DNA of 64,000 nt from TA-21 sp035620895 (GCA_035620895.1 DASPFY010000009.1:136851-200850), one strand, 5' to 3'; counted from the first letter of the stretch, positions 27,532-36,560 are shown. A program made the numbers and translations. Notes: a model not told the origin generated them from the sequence alone.

Positions 27532-27705
27532 TTAGTAACGATTAGAGATTAATTGAATACTTGGCTCAGCTAAATTCATTCCTGAGGACGTCGGCAATGG
27601 TTCATCTATCACTGTGTTGGTAAAGAGTGGAAGAACGGTATAGAATCCGATTGATATTGCAGCCACGGCTATTATAATTAATATAATAATCTTTTTTTTA
27701 TTCAT
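27532..27705 (-). CDS. 57-aa membrane-anchor peptide related to a DM13 protein N-terminus
   Basis: ATG at 27705. A transmembrane segment (KKKIIILIIIIAVAAISIGF region) is followed by TVLPLFTNTVIDEPLPTSS, which matches TISPLLFNTVVNEPDPT at the N-terminus of the DM13 protein at 60648. The frame stops at 27532 inside the TTAGTAACGATTAG sequence shared with the T-type repeat at 55791, and lacks the DM13 domain. It lies 20 bp after the DM13 gene at 27726 on the same strand. I judge it a truncated second DM13 gene, though it could still make a small membrane peptide. Confidence 0.6.
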   Translation of the reverse strand: MNKKKIIILIIIAVAAISIGFYTVLPLFTNTVIDEPLPTSSGMNLAEPSIQLISNRY

Positions 27706-27725
27706 AGATTTCGAATCCTTTCAAG

Positions 27726-28325
27726 TTATGCTAGTTTTGCACTGCCAAATAGAGTCGAAAAGGCCTTGCACCAAATGAGCACGGTATTATATTTCGCTAG
27801 ATCGGTTCCAGAGGGAATTTCATAATTCTGGTTTCCAATGTTGCCTTTCAGTCTTCCAAGATTGACAATGTCTGAAGCATCCTTACCTGTGGAAAGATAA
27901 ACATATAGATCTGGTCCGTTAGTAGCTTTTAGATTTTCCAATCTTAGGAAAGTTCTGCCATCCGCAAGATTGATTACTTTAGCTACACCCTCAGCCTTAT
28001 GAAAACCATCTCCCGCATCTACAAAATTACCCATTAAAGGTTTTGTGTCCTTTTGCATGGAAGTCTCGGACATATTTTCATCAACAGTAGAATTTTGCTT
28101 TGAAAACTCTTTCATTACCATTTCTTTTTCTTTCTGAGTCATGTTATTAGCTGCTTGAATCCTTTGTTCCTCGGTCATATTCATAAAGTTCTGAACATCG
28201 GATGAAGAAGCAAAGGATAGTTGAGATTTGGTTGTTACTAACATCACTGAAGAAACTAAGCTGGCAATAATTATCATGCCAAGTATGGTTGTAATTCTTT
28301 TCATATTATTCATTTGAACCAACAC
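27726..28325 (-). CDS. Secreted DM13-domain protein
   Basis: 199 residues. Signal peptide (about 8-40), a linker with MTEEQRIQAANNMT and KQNSTVDENM, then a DM13 domain from about residue 100: GNFVDAGDGFHKAEGVAKV, then FLRLENLKATNGPDLYVYLS, NLGRLKGNIGNQNYEIP and VLIWCKAF with the conserved Cys near 188. DM13 is a predicted extracellular redox/electron-transfer or metal-binding domain with an invariant Cys. It is a paralogue of 60648-61256. Start ATG; an earlier TTG/GTG gives the listed N-terminus MLVQMNN, and the ATG at residue 5 or 8 could be true. Confidence 0.82.
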   Translation of the reverse strand: MLVQMNNMKRITTILGMIIIASLVSSVMLVTTKSQLSFASSSDVQNFMNMTEEQRIQAANNMTQKEKEMVMKEFSKQNSTVDENMSETSMQKDTKPLMGNFVDAGDGFHKAEGVAKVINLADGRTFLRLENLKATNGPDLYVYLSTGKDASDIVNLGRLKGNIGNQNYEIPSGTDLAKYNTVLIWCKAFSTLFGSAKLA

Positions 28326-28437
28326 ACATTTGTTTTAAAAAGATTTATCCAAATTAAATCCAAATTTATACAAAAAATTGTAGGGACCTTTTTAAGTTAA
28401 ATCAGTTTACTTACTGCGTATCGCCATTGACACCGCC

Positions 28438-28486
28438 GGTTCTTACTATATGTTTTCTTCAACCACACGGGGGTGATTAATGTAGT
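28438..28486 (-). pseudogene. Fragment of a Na+/H+ antiporter gene
   Basis: About 50 bp (TTCTTCAACCACACGGGGGT, then GATTAATGTAGTTA) match 19907-19955 in the C-terminal coding part of the CPA2 antiporter (TTCTTCAACCACACCGGAGT and following). No other part of the gene is present. Confidence 0.65.
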
Positions 28487-28504
28487 TACTTACCTCGAAT
28501 AAGC

Positions 28505-29242
28505 CTACCTTAAACCTGTAGATGTAATCGCATGCTTAATTATGAGATCATGGCAATCCAAGAAACGATTCTCCAGCTCTTCAGGAAGTGATCTATAAAG
28601 ACATAACACAGTCGTGGGGAATTCAGATTTTTGGATAGTTTCATGAAACTGTATTTCAATATTATGTGCCTCTTCATATTTGCCTTGTTCTATTAAGGTT
28701 TGTTCTAGGATTGGAGTACCAATCATGCTTAACCCAGATTTAGATCTGTCCTTAGCTATTTCTCTAATATCATCCAATCTCTTCAGGATCGGTTCTATCA
28801 AATAAGTTCCTTCAAGAAAATAATCGTCTGCCCTCAAAACCACTATATCTTGTAACCTGAAAAGTGAATCTATGTTTTTGATCTTGTTAAGAGTTCGTAT
28901 GAATTCTGGCTCCTCTTTTTTACTGATCAAAAGTACGTTTATTTCATTGTTATCTATCCCTCTTTTAACGAAATTTAAAACAATCTGTTCAAATTCCCAT
29001 TTATCATTAAAGGTAATGACAAGTTGATCTGACCCGTTTATTTCTGAGATAAATTCCTCGATAGATCCCAATCTATTGTAAATTGCTTCTTGTTTGTCGA
29101 GAAATTCGTTAATCATCCTCCTCAATAACTCAGGCTTACTGTACATGCCCATACTTTTGGCTTTGGGGCTTTCTAAAAAATTGTCGAGTCTCTTTATCAA
29201 AAGCTTCGGGAGATGGATATAGTACCAATCTTTACGTCCCAT
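28505..29242 (-). CDS. MEDS-domain regulator with ribbon-helix-helix-like N-terminus
   Basis: 245 residues. The first 50 residues (WYYIHLPKLLIKRLDNFL, then SKPELLRRMINEFLDKQE) have a beta strand plus two helices like Arc/MetJ ribbon-helix-helix DNA-binding domains. Residues 60-235 resemble the MEDS/DcmR sensory domain: a strand LVITFND, KWEFEQIVLNFVKRGID, INVLLISK, then a C-terminal IQFHETIQ and VLCLYR. In Methylobacterium DcmR this domain senses small organic compounds. The likely role is a one-component transcription regulator. ATG at 29242. The second MEDS protein is at 58735. Confidence 0.7.
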   Translation of the reverse strand: MGRKDWYYIHLPKLLIKRLDNFLESPKAKSMGMYSKPELLRRMINEFLDKQEAIYNRLGSIEEFISEINGSDQLVITFNDKWEFEQIVLNFVKRGIDNNEINVLLISKKEEPEFIRTLNKIKNIDSLFRLQDIVVLRADDYFLEGTYLIEPILKRLDDIREIAKDRSKSGLSMIGTPILEQTLIEQGKYEEAHNIEIQFHETIQKSEFPTTVLCLYRSLPEELENRFLDCHDLIIKHAITSTGLR

Positions 29243-29443
29243 AAGTTTATTACAGTTGTAAGAATGTAATATGCATTTAATATTTTTTTTCTACACAAAG
29301 TATTGAGATTAACCTTGCAGGCACTAATATTACATGCTGGGTTTTTGCTATTGCCACTTTGATGGCTCAGATATTTTGTAATAACAACCTTAGAGTGAGG
29401 AATAAAAAATTTAAGAGCTTCCATTCTCTATTCACTCAGGCGT

Positions 29444-30664
29444 TTACAGAAAACGGAAGACTATTGGACAGTTTACAATTATTCCTGCTGAACCGTATGG
29501 CCCTCCACCTGGGGAAGTTATCCATCCATCCTGGACAAGTCCCAGTATCTGGAATTCTTCAGTTACGCGTGATCTATACCCATTATCGATCGCTTCCTTC
29601 GTCCATTCTCCTAGATTCACATCCCATAGGGGGCTATAGTCTGTTGCGATAGTAGGAATTCCACCTAAAACATTTAGTGGAGATCCTTCGCCCATTATGG
29701 CACTGTTAAGACCTTGTCTTTGTGGATTATCTACTCCCGTTGGACCATTCGCTGTCACAAATATTCGTTCAACTGCACTGAAAGCACTATCGTCATTACC
29801 GACAGCTATAACAGCCAACTTTGGAGCTAAGGTTGCTTTTTCAAGAGCGGCAGCAAGTGGCACACTGGCATCCAAACTTAGATATAATACTGGGCGAGCA
29901 AAGCTAAAGCCTGCTGTTAGAGATAGAGTAACTGTACCTTCTTTAGGACAAATTTTGACTACTTTGTCGTGCACTATAGAGTAATCTGGATTTCCATCAC
30001 AGAAGGCGTCAAGCTCTGATTCTCCCACATTAGAGGCGACTATAGGAGCATTATAAACATGGTCTGCTGCGTTCCTTACTAGAACCAAGGGAGTATAGTC
30101 AGAGTCACCTCTTGAACCTGGATCCGCTTTAGCAGGCGGGAAGGGATTTTCTTCACCAGCTGTTACCTGATGCTCAGGGCCAAAATCTACTGTTCCGTTT
30201 TCAAATATCAATGTATTGTTTGTACCAACATTAGCAACACGAGTCCCCATGGCCGAATAAGTGAGCTTCGGTGACCAATTAAGGCCAAGGGCTTCGGCAT
30301 TTCCTTTATCTGTTGTGTCCGTAATTACATACCATACTGTTTCCCCCGTTATTAACTGACCCTTGTACAGTGGTAAGGTAACAGTACTAGCGTTGATGTC
30401 AACTGGACCTGATCTCAGCAATTGTAGCGGACCTATAAATGATGGATTGACTTCTGATGGCGCAGGTCCAAAATATGTGAGGGGAATATCAACACCTATT
30501 GATGGTGGGGCTGGAGCTACATCTACATCCTGTTCTTCTTGGGCTGCTGCAATCAATGATGTATTTGTAATAAATCCTGACATGATTACCACAATTACAA
30601 CAGTACCAATCATCAGTATCTTTTTTCGATTTGTTAGGTTGGACATTGAAAGTATGGACTTCAA
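29444..30664 (-). CDS. Large secreted protein of unknown function, 406 aa
   Basis: A signal anchor at about residues 14-40 (ILMIGTVVIVVIMSGFI) and AAAQEEQ is followed by a wholly extracellular beta-rich protein. Repeated hydrophobic/Gly patterns include LLRSGPVDINASTVTLPLY, WYVITDTTDKGNAEALGLNW and SFARPVLYLSLDAS. Two cysteines (DAFCDG and VVKICPK) may pair, plus one near the end (IVNCPIVF). Similar secreted proteins occur in soil bacteria and archaea with no function known to me. ATG/TTG starts near 30664 give the same signal peptide. Confidence 0.7.
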   Translation of the reverse strand: MKSILSMSNLTNRKKILMIGTVVIVVIMSGFITNTSLIAAAQEEQDVDVAPAPPSIGVDIPLTYFGPAPSEVNPSFIGPLQLLRSGPVDINASTVTLPLYKGQLITGETVWYVITDTTDKGNAEALGLNWSPKLTYSAMGTRVANVGTNNTLIFENGTVDFGPEHQVTAGEENPFPPAKADPGSRGDSDYTPLVLVRNAADHVYNAPIVASNVGESELDAFCDGNPDYSIVHDKVVKICPKEGTVTLSLTAGFSFARPVLYLSLDASVPLAAALEKATLAPKLAVIAVGNDDSAFSAVERIFVTANGPTGVDNPQRQGLNSAIMGEGSPLNVLGGIPTIATDYSPLWDVNLGEWTKEAIDNGYRSRVTEEFQILGLVQDGWITSPGGGPYGSAGIIVNCPIVFRFL

Positions 30665-30766
30665 ATATAATATATAAGAATTAGGGCTTACCTGTTCCTT
30701 ACTGTAAGCCAGGAAACTTACAGAATTGGTTTATCTGATATTCAGATCCTCAATTGTTATCTGAAA

Positions 30767-31177
30767 TTAGTCAATTACTCCCCAATAATTTTTTGTTATG
30801 AATTCTACGAGGTTACCAGCAGGATCTCTAAAATAAATTGATCTAGATTTGATACTATTCATCCATTCTATTTCTTTTTCGATTTGAATGTTACCTTCTA
30901 CTAGCAATTTCTTTGCATTCTCATATTCCTCCGATCCGATCTCAAAAGCTATGTGAACCATTGATGGTGGAGTGGGTGCTCCATGATTAGTATCCTTTTC
31001 AGTTGCTGTTCTCTCATAATTAAAAATTAGAAGCATATTCTTATCTGTCTTTAAAAATATGTGTCGTCCCTTTTGCTCAGAGACAAATTCTAAACCTAAT
31101 TTCTCAACATAAAATTCCTTCATTTTTTCTAAATTAGATGAATAAATGGAAGTTTCAACAATCTTTCTAAATTTCAT
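30767..31177 (-). CDS. VOC superfamily (glyoxalase-like) protein
   Basis: 136 residues, single VOC repeat pair: an opening strand SIYSSNLEKMKEFYVEKLGL, then GRHIFLKTDKNMLLIF, MVHIAFEI with a His metal ligand, and a final SIYFRDPAGNLVEF with Glu. These fit glyoxalase/bleomycin-resistance/dioxygenase proteins that form dimers with a metal site. The substrate cannot be told. ATG start 31177. It stands alone on the minus strand. Confidence 0.85.
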   Translation of the reverse strand: MKFRKIVETSIYSSNLEKMKEFYVEKLGLEFVSEQKGRHIFLKTDKNMLLIFNYERTATEKDTNHGAPTPPSMVHIAFEIGSEEYENAKKLLVEGNIQIEKEIEWMNSIKSRSIYFRDPAGNLVEFITKNYWGVID

Positions 31178-31379
31178 ACCACACTATGGAAATAAGGTAT
31201 AGTAAAGTGTTTGGCGATTATATTGGATTTTGTAATTTATAGGAACTAAATCTTTACTGTTAAGAAGCAAATTTAGTTCCGGCTAATTGCAAACGCGAAT
31301 TTAATATGTTTTTGGCATAATCTCTAATCACCATACCAATTACGAAACTCCCATAAGAGCACTAATATAGGAATGGCCG

Positions 31380-31445
31380 TAGGTTTGTGAATCATTTTTG
31401 ACATAATTTTCGGGCCCGGAGGGTTTAATGACAAATATGTCACTA
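31380..31445. repeat. Repeat modules M1 + core + M4
   Basis: TAGG-TTTGTGAATCATTTTTGAC (M1), then CGGGCCCGGAGGG and the palindrome TGACA-AATA-TGTCA (M4) ending CTA. The copy at 38667 has TGACG-GATC-TGTCA. Confidence 0.8.
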
Positions 31446-31657
31446 ATTGGGACTCGTCGGATGCCCATTGTTTACAGTATGAATCCATATTATTAGAAAG
31501 TTTTGCCACTTCTCTAGAAGGATCACCTGTGTTTTCAAAAAATAGTGGAATTTAGAGTTCGCCTAAGCAGAATTTTGGAGTGATTTGGTGATTGATTTAC
31601 GGAAGGCAAATTATGGTGATACTAATTGGTAGTATTTTGATAATCAAGGATCTTAGA

Positions 31658-32173
31658 CTAGTGCACAATCATAACAGGACACTTGGCTTCTTCGGCAATT
31701 TTTCTGGAAACACTTCCAAGTGTCTTTATTTTCTGAATTCCTTTTAAGGAGATAGCTCCAACCACAATCAGGTCCACTTTTTCACTGAAAGCAAAATCTT
31801 TTATCTGTTGATTTGGTTTGCCTACCAACACCTGTGTAACAATTGAAATTCCTTTTGTCTCAAGATTTTTCGTTCTCTCAGAGAGCAGTTGTATTGTTTT
31901 CATCTTCAGTTCATGATACATCTTTTTCAGGTGTTCTTTAGAGCTTATAGTTTCTATGCCTGGTGGAGTAATTTTCATTCCATAATCAAATGATGGAGGC
32001 AGGTGAATTTCTTCAAGCACATACAATATGAATACCTTTACTATTGAATTTTCACTTCTGCATAGTTTAGCGATTCTCATAGCCTGATCCAATGCATGAC
32101 ATGAAGGTAAGGAAAAGTCGTAGGGGACCAAGATCTTCTGATATGGTGAAGTCATTTGATAAGTAATGGACAA
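31658..32173 (-). CDS. Universal stress protein, divergent
   Basis: 171 residues. Usp fold with an opening KILVPYDFSLPSCHAL (about 13-28), a middle helix and VDLIVVGAISLKGIQKIKTLGSVSRKI before CPVMIVH. Compared with standard Usps the ATP motif is altered (GAISLKG for GSRG-x-G), and the loop after strand 1 is DFS rather than DGS, so nucleotide binding may differ. A decayed copy with the same GTTSLKG variant is at 40978. The frame opens at TTG; ATG at residue 7 is an alternative. Confidence 0.85.
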   Translation of the reverse strand: MSITYQMTSPYQKILVPYDFSLPSCHALDQAMRIAKLCRSENSIVKVFILYVLEEIHLPPSFDYGMKITPPGIETISSKEHLKKMYHELKMKTIQLLSERTKNLETKGISIVTQVLVGKPNQQIKDFAFSEKVDLIVVGAISLKGIQKIKTLGSVSRKIAEEAKCPVMIVH

Positions 32174-33124
32174 TGGTCTATTATAAATGACATTTTTAGT
32201 AGCAATTAATTAAAGTTAGTGTCAAAAACATGTGAAATTAGCCAGAAACAAAATAATCCATAACATAAGGGTAACTACAATAGCAAAATACTGCCAATAT
32301 TACTTCCCCCCCCCCGCTGCAGTAACAGTACTTGTTATTGTGTTAAAGAAACCAAAGCTACAATTGAGAATGTATCGTATTAGGTTTTCTAAAAATAAAT
32401 AAATCTAGTGTTATTGGTACCAATAGTGATCCTATCGCCAAGGCTATTATCGGATATAATGGTTAAAATTTCTAATTCCATTGATATTTCGTTCAGTATT
32501 TTTCTAAAAGTATCTATAAACATCGCATCTACGGTATCATAATTTTCTATCTTTATTGATATGTATATTTTTCTTTACACTTGATAAAAAATACAACTTG
32601 CACGACATTGAAATGGAATCTTGTAAATGTCTAATTATTAAGAGGAGACAAAAACGCCAAAAATCAACTTTTATAATTTTGAATAGCTAATTGATTTACA
32701 TATATTGATATTGCATAAGTTGAGTGCCGAGAATCTTAATTCTTTGCGCGGGAACCATAGTAGTTTCAACTTGACTACTTGCACGTTACTAGTTACTAGA
32801 AGTAATATGGGTTAAATCATACAAGCAGTAATGTACGAAAGCCCAATTCTACCGTCCGAACTTTTTAAGCAATTTTACAGTAGGTAAACTGTAACTTGAT
32901 AAGACAGTATCCGAAGTGATAAAAATTATTCCAAACTACACTAATTCATAATCCAGATATCCTTGGCTTGGCTTCACCGATCAGATATCAGTATATAGAA
33001 TATGACAAGTATATCTACAAACGGAACTTGATTTATATATTATGAAGGCTCATATTATTTTGTGTGGGGGTTTACGATATACCTTTTGCACTTGACCGAT
33101 TATCTGCAAGGAAGAAAAAACAAA
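32174..33124. other. Long intergenic region
   Basis: About 950 bp with no convincing gene. It has a C10 homopolymer at 32306-32315 just before GCTGCAG. Around 32400-32460 the minus strand reads IIALAIGSLLVPITLDLF, hydrophobic and possibly a relic of a membrane protein. TTTATATATT (33032-33041) is a good TATA box for the zinc-finger peptide. Confidence 0.4.
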
Positions 33125-33202
33125 ATGAAGTGCAGATTATGTGGAGCTGTGTTCAAAAGTGAGACCGAGTTAGATATTCATATTAGGACGGATCACAAGT
33201 AA
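33125..33202 (+). CDS. C2H2 zinc-finger miniprotein
   Basis: 25 residues, MKCRLCGAVFKSETELDIHI then RTDHK. It is a lone classical zinc finger: C-x2-C-x12-H-x4-H with the hydrophobic core F and L in place. AAGGAA lies 10 bases before the ATG. The frame is open further upstream to GTG at 33062, about 26 bp after the TATA box at 33032, so a 46-aa leaderless form (N-terminus MWGFTIYLLH) is possible. Single-finger peptides are known in thaumarchaea; the target is unknown. Confidence 0.65.
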   Translation: MKCRLCGAVFKSETELDIHIRTDHK

Positions 33203-33330
33203 ATCTATGCCACATTAGAACTAGATTTTTCTTTTTTCAAACAAGGAGATATCAAATTTTAGCTATCTGAAAAGCAGCATTCATCTTTTTGGGTAGGTTG
33301 GGCGAGCTCATAGGATAAATCTTTATGACT

Positions 33331-33696
33331 TTAACATTCATAGTAATATCCTAAGATAATGTCTACTGTTTCAGATAAACTGGTGTTGCTTTTTATCAGG
33401 ACTATAACAGCACAATCCGTTTCATAGATTATCAATATTCTAATTCGATCAGTTTCGTAAATAGTCCATTTTAATGGACCAGTTATAGTGCTCATGTCAG
33501 TTTTGCCTTTATTTTCGAGTTTGTCCTGCAGCTTATAGAAAATACTATCAACAAAATTTCTTGTTATGTTGGCATTCTTAGCTATACTCAGGTTCTCCAT
33601 TTGATTCTCCTTATCTGGTGTAAATGTAAAAACAGCAAGTATATCGTCTTCGACTTCTACTAAATGTTTTATCTTGTGGTACTTGACGTCTAACAT
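33331..33696 (-). CDS. Paralogous small protein (pair with 19339)
   Basis: 121 residues starting MLDVKYHKIKHLVEVEDDIL. It aligns along its length with the protein at 19339: QMENLSIAKNANIT, LKWTIYETDRIRILIIYETD, VLIKSNTSLSETVD and the final GYYYE. The conserved parts are the N-terminal strand, an IRxLIIYExD strand and the C-terminal helix, which suggests a small alpha/beta sensor-like domain. No function known. Start ATG-like (TTG possible) at 33696. Confidence 0.72.
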   Translation of the reverse strand: MLDVKYHKIKHLVEVEDDILAVFTFTPDKENQMENLSIAKNANITRNFVDSIFYKLQDKLENKGKTDMSTITGPLKWTIYETDRIRILIIYETDCAVIVLIKSNTSLSETVDIILGYYYEC

Positions 33697-33783
33697 AACT
33701 TTCGACTGTAAAATCTGAGTCGGCGTTACTAAAAAATATTATTGATACTTACTTATCGCAATCGACTTATAGAGATAGTACAG

Positions 33784-35208
33784 TCAAGATAAAAGAGTAA
33801 AGATTGAGAGTAATGCCATTCCGATGAAAACAGTCAAGATAGTGTAAGGTAATCCAACTTTGAACCACTGGTTGAAGGTTATCCGGAAACCATACTTTGC
33901 ACTTATTCCGACAGCAACAACACCTGCACTAGAACCTATAAGTGTCAGATTGCCACCCAAGTCTGCACCAAGAGCAAGCGCCCACCACAGGGGACTAATG
34001 GGTAGATGGCCAAATCCACTAATTATTTCAGGGTTCTTAGTCAATGTTTCTAAAAGGGGAGCCATTGTTACTGTAAAAGGGATGTTGTCTACAAAACCGC
34101 TAGCTATTGCAGATAACCAAATGATGGAAAAGAATGTTGACCACGGGTCTCCTCCTGTGATCCCAATCACAGCAGACGAAAGAATTTGTATTCCACCTGA
34201 TTCAGAAAATATCCCGACGACTATAAACAATCCTGTAAAAAACAGTAACGTAGCCCAGTCTACTTCATGCAGCACCTTTTCTACGTTCATCTTAGTTATT
34301 ACAAGAAGTACTGCTGCGCCGGCAAAAGCAATTAGAGAAACTTCAATTCCGATGAGGCCTTGTATTGTGAAGAGAAATATTACTGCTGAGAGTATCGCTA
34401 GACACTTTTTTAAGAGATTTTTATCTTTTATCAGATGTTCCTGCTCAAATTTTTCAATTGCCTTGACATCAAATCTTACTTTCAGGTCTTTGGCAAATAA
34501 CAATCGTAATATTAATAATGAAGAGACAAAGGTAATGGCGATAGTCGGTCCCATTCCCATGACGAATGAATTAAAGTCTATATTTGCTGCAGATCCAATT
34601 ATAATATTTGGTGGATCACCTATTAAAGTGGCAGCACCACCAATATTAGAAGACATTGTTTGCCCTATAACATAAGGAAATGGAGATCTGTTCAGAAATC
34701 GGAAAATTGTTAGAGTAACAGGAACCATCAACAATATCACAGTAACGTTATCAACAAATGCAGAGGCTGCAGCAGTAAATGTACATAGGATAACCAAAAG
34801 TCTCCATGGATTTCCTCTGCTTAACTCGGTCGCCTTAACAGCAACCCAGTTGAATACTCCTGTTTCTCCCAAGATTGCGACTATTATCATCATGCCAAGC
34901 AACAGACCTATCGTATTGAAGTCAATTAATTCAATTATGAAATCAAGACTCTCGTGGGGTACAACCACTTGAAGTGCTATTGCCACTCCAATAAGGATGG
35001 CTGCTCCTAAAATGGCAATTGCAGTTCTATTGATTAGCTCAAATGATAAGACAACGTAGATAGAAATCATTACGCTAGTAGAGAGCGAGAGTATAGGGCT
35101 AATCTCCTTATCAAAAAACGGTGGTAAAGCAAATATCAGAACAGAAAATATGATAATTATTAATAAACCAATAACATTTTTTCTGATCACATCGCTAGGT
35201 ATATTCAC
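33784..35208 (-). CDS. ArsB/NhaD-superfamily ion transporter
   Basis: 474 residues with 11-12 helices in two halves. Features of the ion-transporter superfamily are present: the first-half GLLLGMMIIVAILGETGVF, AFVDNVTVILLMVPVT (about 151-166), SNIGGAATLIGDPPNIIIGS (about 187-206), and the second half SGFVDNIPFTVTMAPL and ALGADLGGNLTLIGSSAGVV (about 420-439). The duplicated DN/TxIGDPPN motifs match NhaD Na+/H+ antiporters and ArsB/P-protein-like permeases. Ion specificity cannot be read from sequence. It starts at 35208 just after a zinc-ribbon gene on the same strand. Confidence 0.88.
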   Translation of the reverse strand: MNIPSDVIRKNVIGLLIIIIFSVLIFALPPFFDKEISPILSLSTSVMISIYVVLSFELINRTAIAILGAAILIGVAIALQVVVPHESLDFIIELIDFNTIGLLLGMMIIVAILGETGVFNWVAVKATELSRGNPWRLLVILCTFTAAASAFVDNVTVILLMVPVTLTIFRFLNRSPFPYVIGQTMSSNIGGAATLIGDPPNIIIGSAANIDFNSFVMGMGPTIAITFVSSLLILRLLFAKDLKVRFDVKAIEKFEQEHLIKDKNLLKKCLAILSAVIFLFTIQGLIGIEVSLIAFAGAAVLLVITKMNVEKVLHEVDWATLLFFTGLFIVVGIFSESGGIQILSSAVIGITGGDPWSTFFSIIWLSAIASGFVDNIPFTVTMAPLLETLTKNPEIISGFGHLPISPLWWALALGADLGGNLTLIGSSAGVVAVGISAKYGFRITFNQWFKVGLPYTILTVFIGMALLSIFTLLS

Positions 35209-35230
35209 ATGATATAATATTTAATCGGTT

Positions 35231-35521
35231 TTACCTAACAACCTTGCGAATGCAATTAAAACATAAGGTAGTAAAATCATATACATTTTCAACAGTACTG
35301 TCTATTAGTCCAAGCATTTTTCCGCATGAATTACAATGAATCTCTATCCAGCCGATATATTTGTCTGAAACAATTGTATTGTAATATTGTGCGTCCTTAC
35401 ACCCACAAATATTATCATCATTATCCTCAGATTTGAATAAACAATTTGGATTGTGTAATGATATAGCATGAGAACAGTTTTTGCATGAACTTTCAAGTGA
35501 TTTTTGTATGTCATTATTCAT
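35231..35521 (-). CDS. Cysteine-rich zinc-binding protein, 96 aa
   Basis: 96 residues with ten or more Cys. Pairs include CKNC (13-16), CGCK (39-42), HCNSC (61-65 region) and CFNC (87-90), plus a histidine near C16. Two zinc-binding sites are likely. The protein lies 22 bp upstream of the ArsB/NhaD-like transporter on the same strand, so the two may be co-transcribed. No known family recognised. ATG at 35521. Confidence 0.65.
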   Translation of the reverse strand: MNNDIQKSLESSCKNCSHAISLHNPNCLFKSEDNDDNICGCKDAQYYNTIVSDKYIGWIEIHCNSCGKMLGLIDSTVENVYDFTTLCFNCIRKVVR

Positions 35522-35524
35522 ATA

Positions 35525-35719
35525 CTAAATTATTATGCAACTGATCCAAATATCTATTTGGCCATGACTTTCAAACGTGGATCCTGCAAGAACGATAAAA
35601 TCGAAAAATCTTCTTAATCTTCTAAAATATGTCTCGTTGGTGTATGGGGATCTTATTGAATATACAAATATAGTATAAGGATCTACTTCCGTTTCCCATT
35701 GTGGTTCTAATTGTTTCAA
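35525..35719 (-). pseudogene. Tyrosine recombinase N-terminal fragment
   Basis: 64 codons reading VYSIRSPYTNETYFRRLRRF then FDFIVLAG, the pattern of the SAM-like N-terminal domain of thaumarchaeal integrases, with no catalytic domain before the stop. It lies directly before the zinc-binding gene at 35231. Likely a remnant of an integrated element. Confidence 0.6.
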
Positions 35720-35765
35720 TCTACCAGTCTTTCCTGCCGAGTCATATCAGAGAAATACTAGAAGT

Positions 35766-35822
35766 TCGGGCCCGGAGGGACTGATCTGGAATTTCAGATG
35801 GATCCAAATTAGAAATTCTAGT
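35766..35822. repeat. Core-hairpin repeat, type M5
   Basis: TTCGGGCCCGGAGGGACTG then the hairpin CTGGAATTTCAG and the tail AATTAGAAATTCTAG. Best-preserved M5 core. Confidence 0.8.
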
Positions 35823-35847
35823 TCTTAGCAATATAGCACAAATGGTC

Positions 35848-35920
35848 CAGGCACGGAGGCTTGTGAATCATTTTTTACATAATTTTTGCGCCCGGAGGGA
35901 TGCGTGACGATATCGGTGCC
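35848..35920. repeat. Repeat modules M1 + core + M3
   Basis: CAGGCACGGAGG-CTTGTGAATCATTTTTTAC (M1), then GCGCCCGGAGGGATG and GTGACGATATCGGTGCC (M3). Confidence 0.8.
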
Positions 35921-36182
35921 TTAAATGGAGTTCCAGCTTATTATACCTAAAACTAAACTTTAGGGTCTTCTTTTTCTTGTTCTTGCTTCTAAGATATTCA
36001 TGCTAGTCATCTAAGTTGGTCATTAAGTGTTTCTAGTTTAGAAAAGCTCCTTTTTAATTATCTTGATTCCTTTCCGGGCTAGACGGATGGCATCCATTAC
36101 TTTGTGGTAGGAAGGATAATAAAAAATTTGGAATTTCGTTAACTGCAAGGTAGTTTTGTAATAAAAAAGGAAATAAGGTAAG

Positions 36183-36560
36183 TTACTTGTTGTTGTTGTG
36201 ACACTGTAGAATAAGTTTTCCATTTGGTGTTTGTATTACTTGTGAATCAGTAGTAGAGCCTCCGGCAAAACAATTAAAATCTCTATCTATTTCTGCATGA
36301 CCAGATTCTGTTTCCTGTCCTTCGAAGATACATCTAAGGTTTGTATTTCTATTTTTACTCTGAGTGTCCTCAGCTTGTGAGTCTGTGGTAATTCGCTGTT
36401 CTCCTCCATCCGGTTCTCTTATAAAACAAGGGAAATCTTTGTTCACGTCTGCACGATCTCCTCTGGCTACTGAAAGAGATGTTGTAGTCAAGGTTGTGGT
36501 TATTAAAATTGATGCCAGTATGGTAAGGATTGCAACCGTTCCTTTTTGATTCATTATCAA
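36183..36560 (-). CDS. Small secreted Cys protein with two similar halves
   Basis: 125 residues. Signal peptide at about 7-33 (VAILTILASILITTTLTTTS). Two similar units follow: VNKDFPCFIREPDGG...RCIFE and IDRDFNCFAGGSTTD...LQCHNN, each with a DFxCF motif and a second Cys, implying a duplicated disulfide-bonded unit. Asn/Thr-rich. The C-terminal end overlaps a weaker frame. Function unknown. ATG/TTG start at 36560. Confidence 0.65.
   Translation of the reverse strand: MIMNQKGTVAILTILASILITTTLTTTSLSVARGDRADVNKDFPCFIREPDGGEQRITTDSQAEDTQSKNRNTNLRCIFEGQETESGHAEIDRDFNCFAGGSTTDSQVIQTPNGKLILQCHNNNK

Noticed and set aside
31324..31509. 61-aa minus-strand frame
   Set aside because: Consists of M1/core/M4 repeat sequence; only the end looks hydrophobic and there is no family match.
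36038..36223. 61-aa minus-strand frame overlapping the 36183 gene
   Set aside because: The last 20 codons look protein-like but there is no start, motif or promoter; too weak to call.
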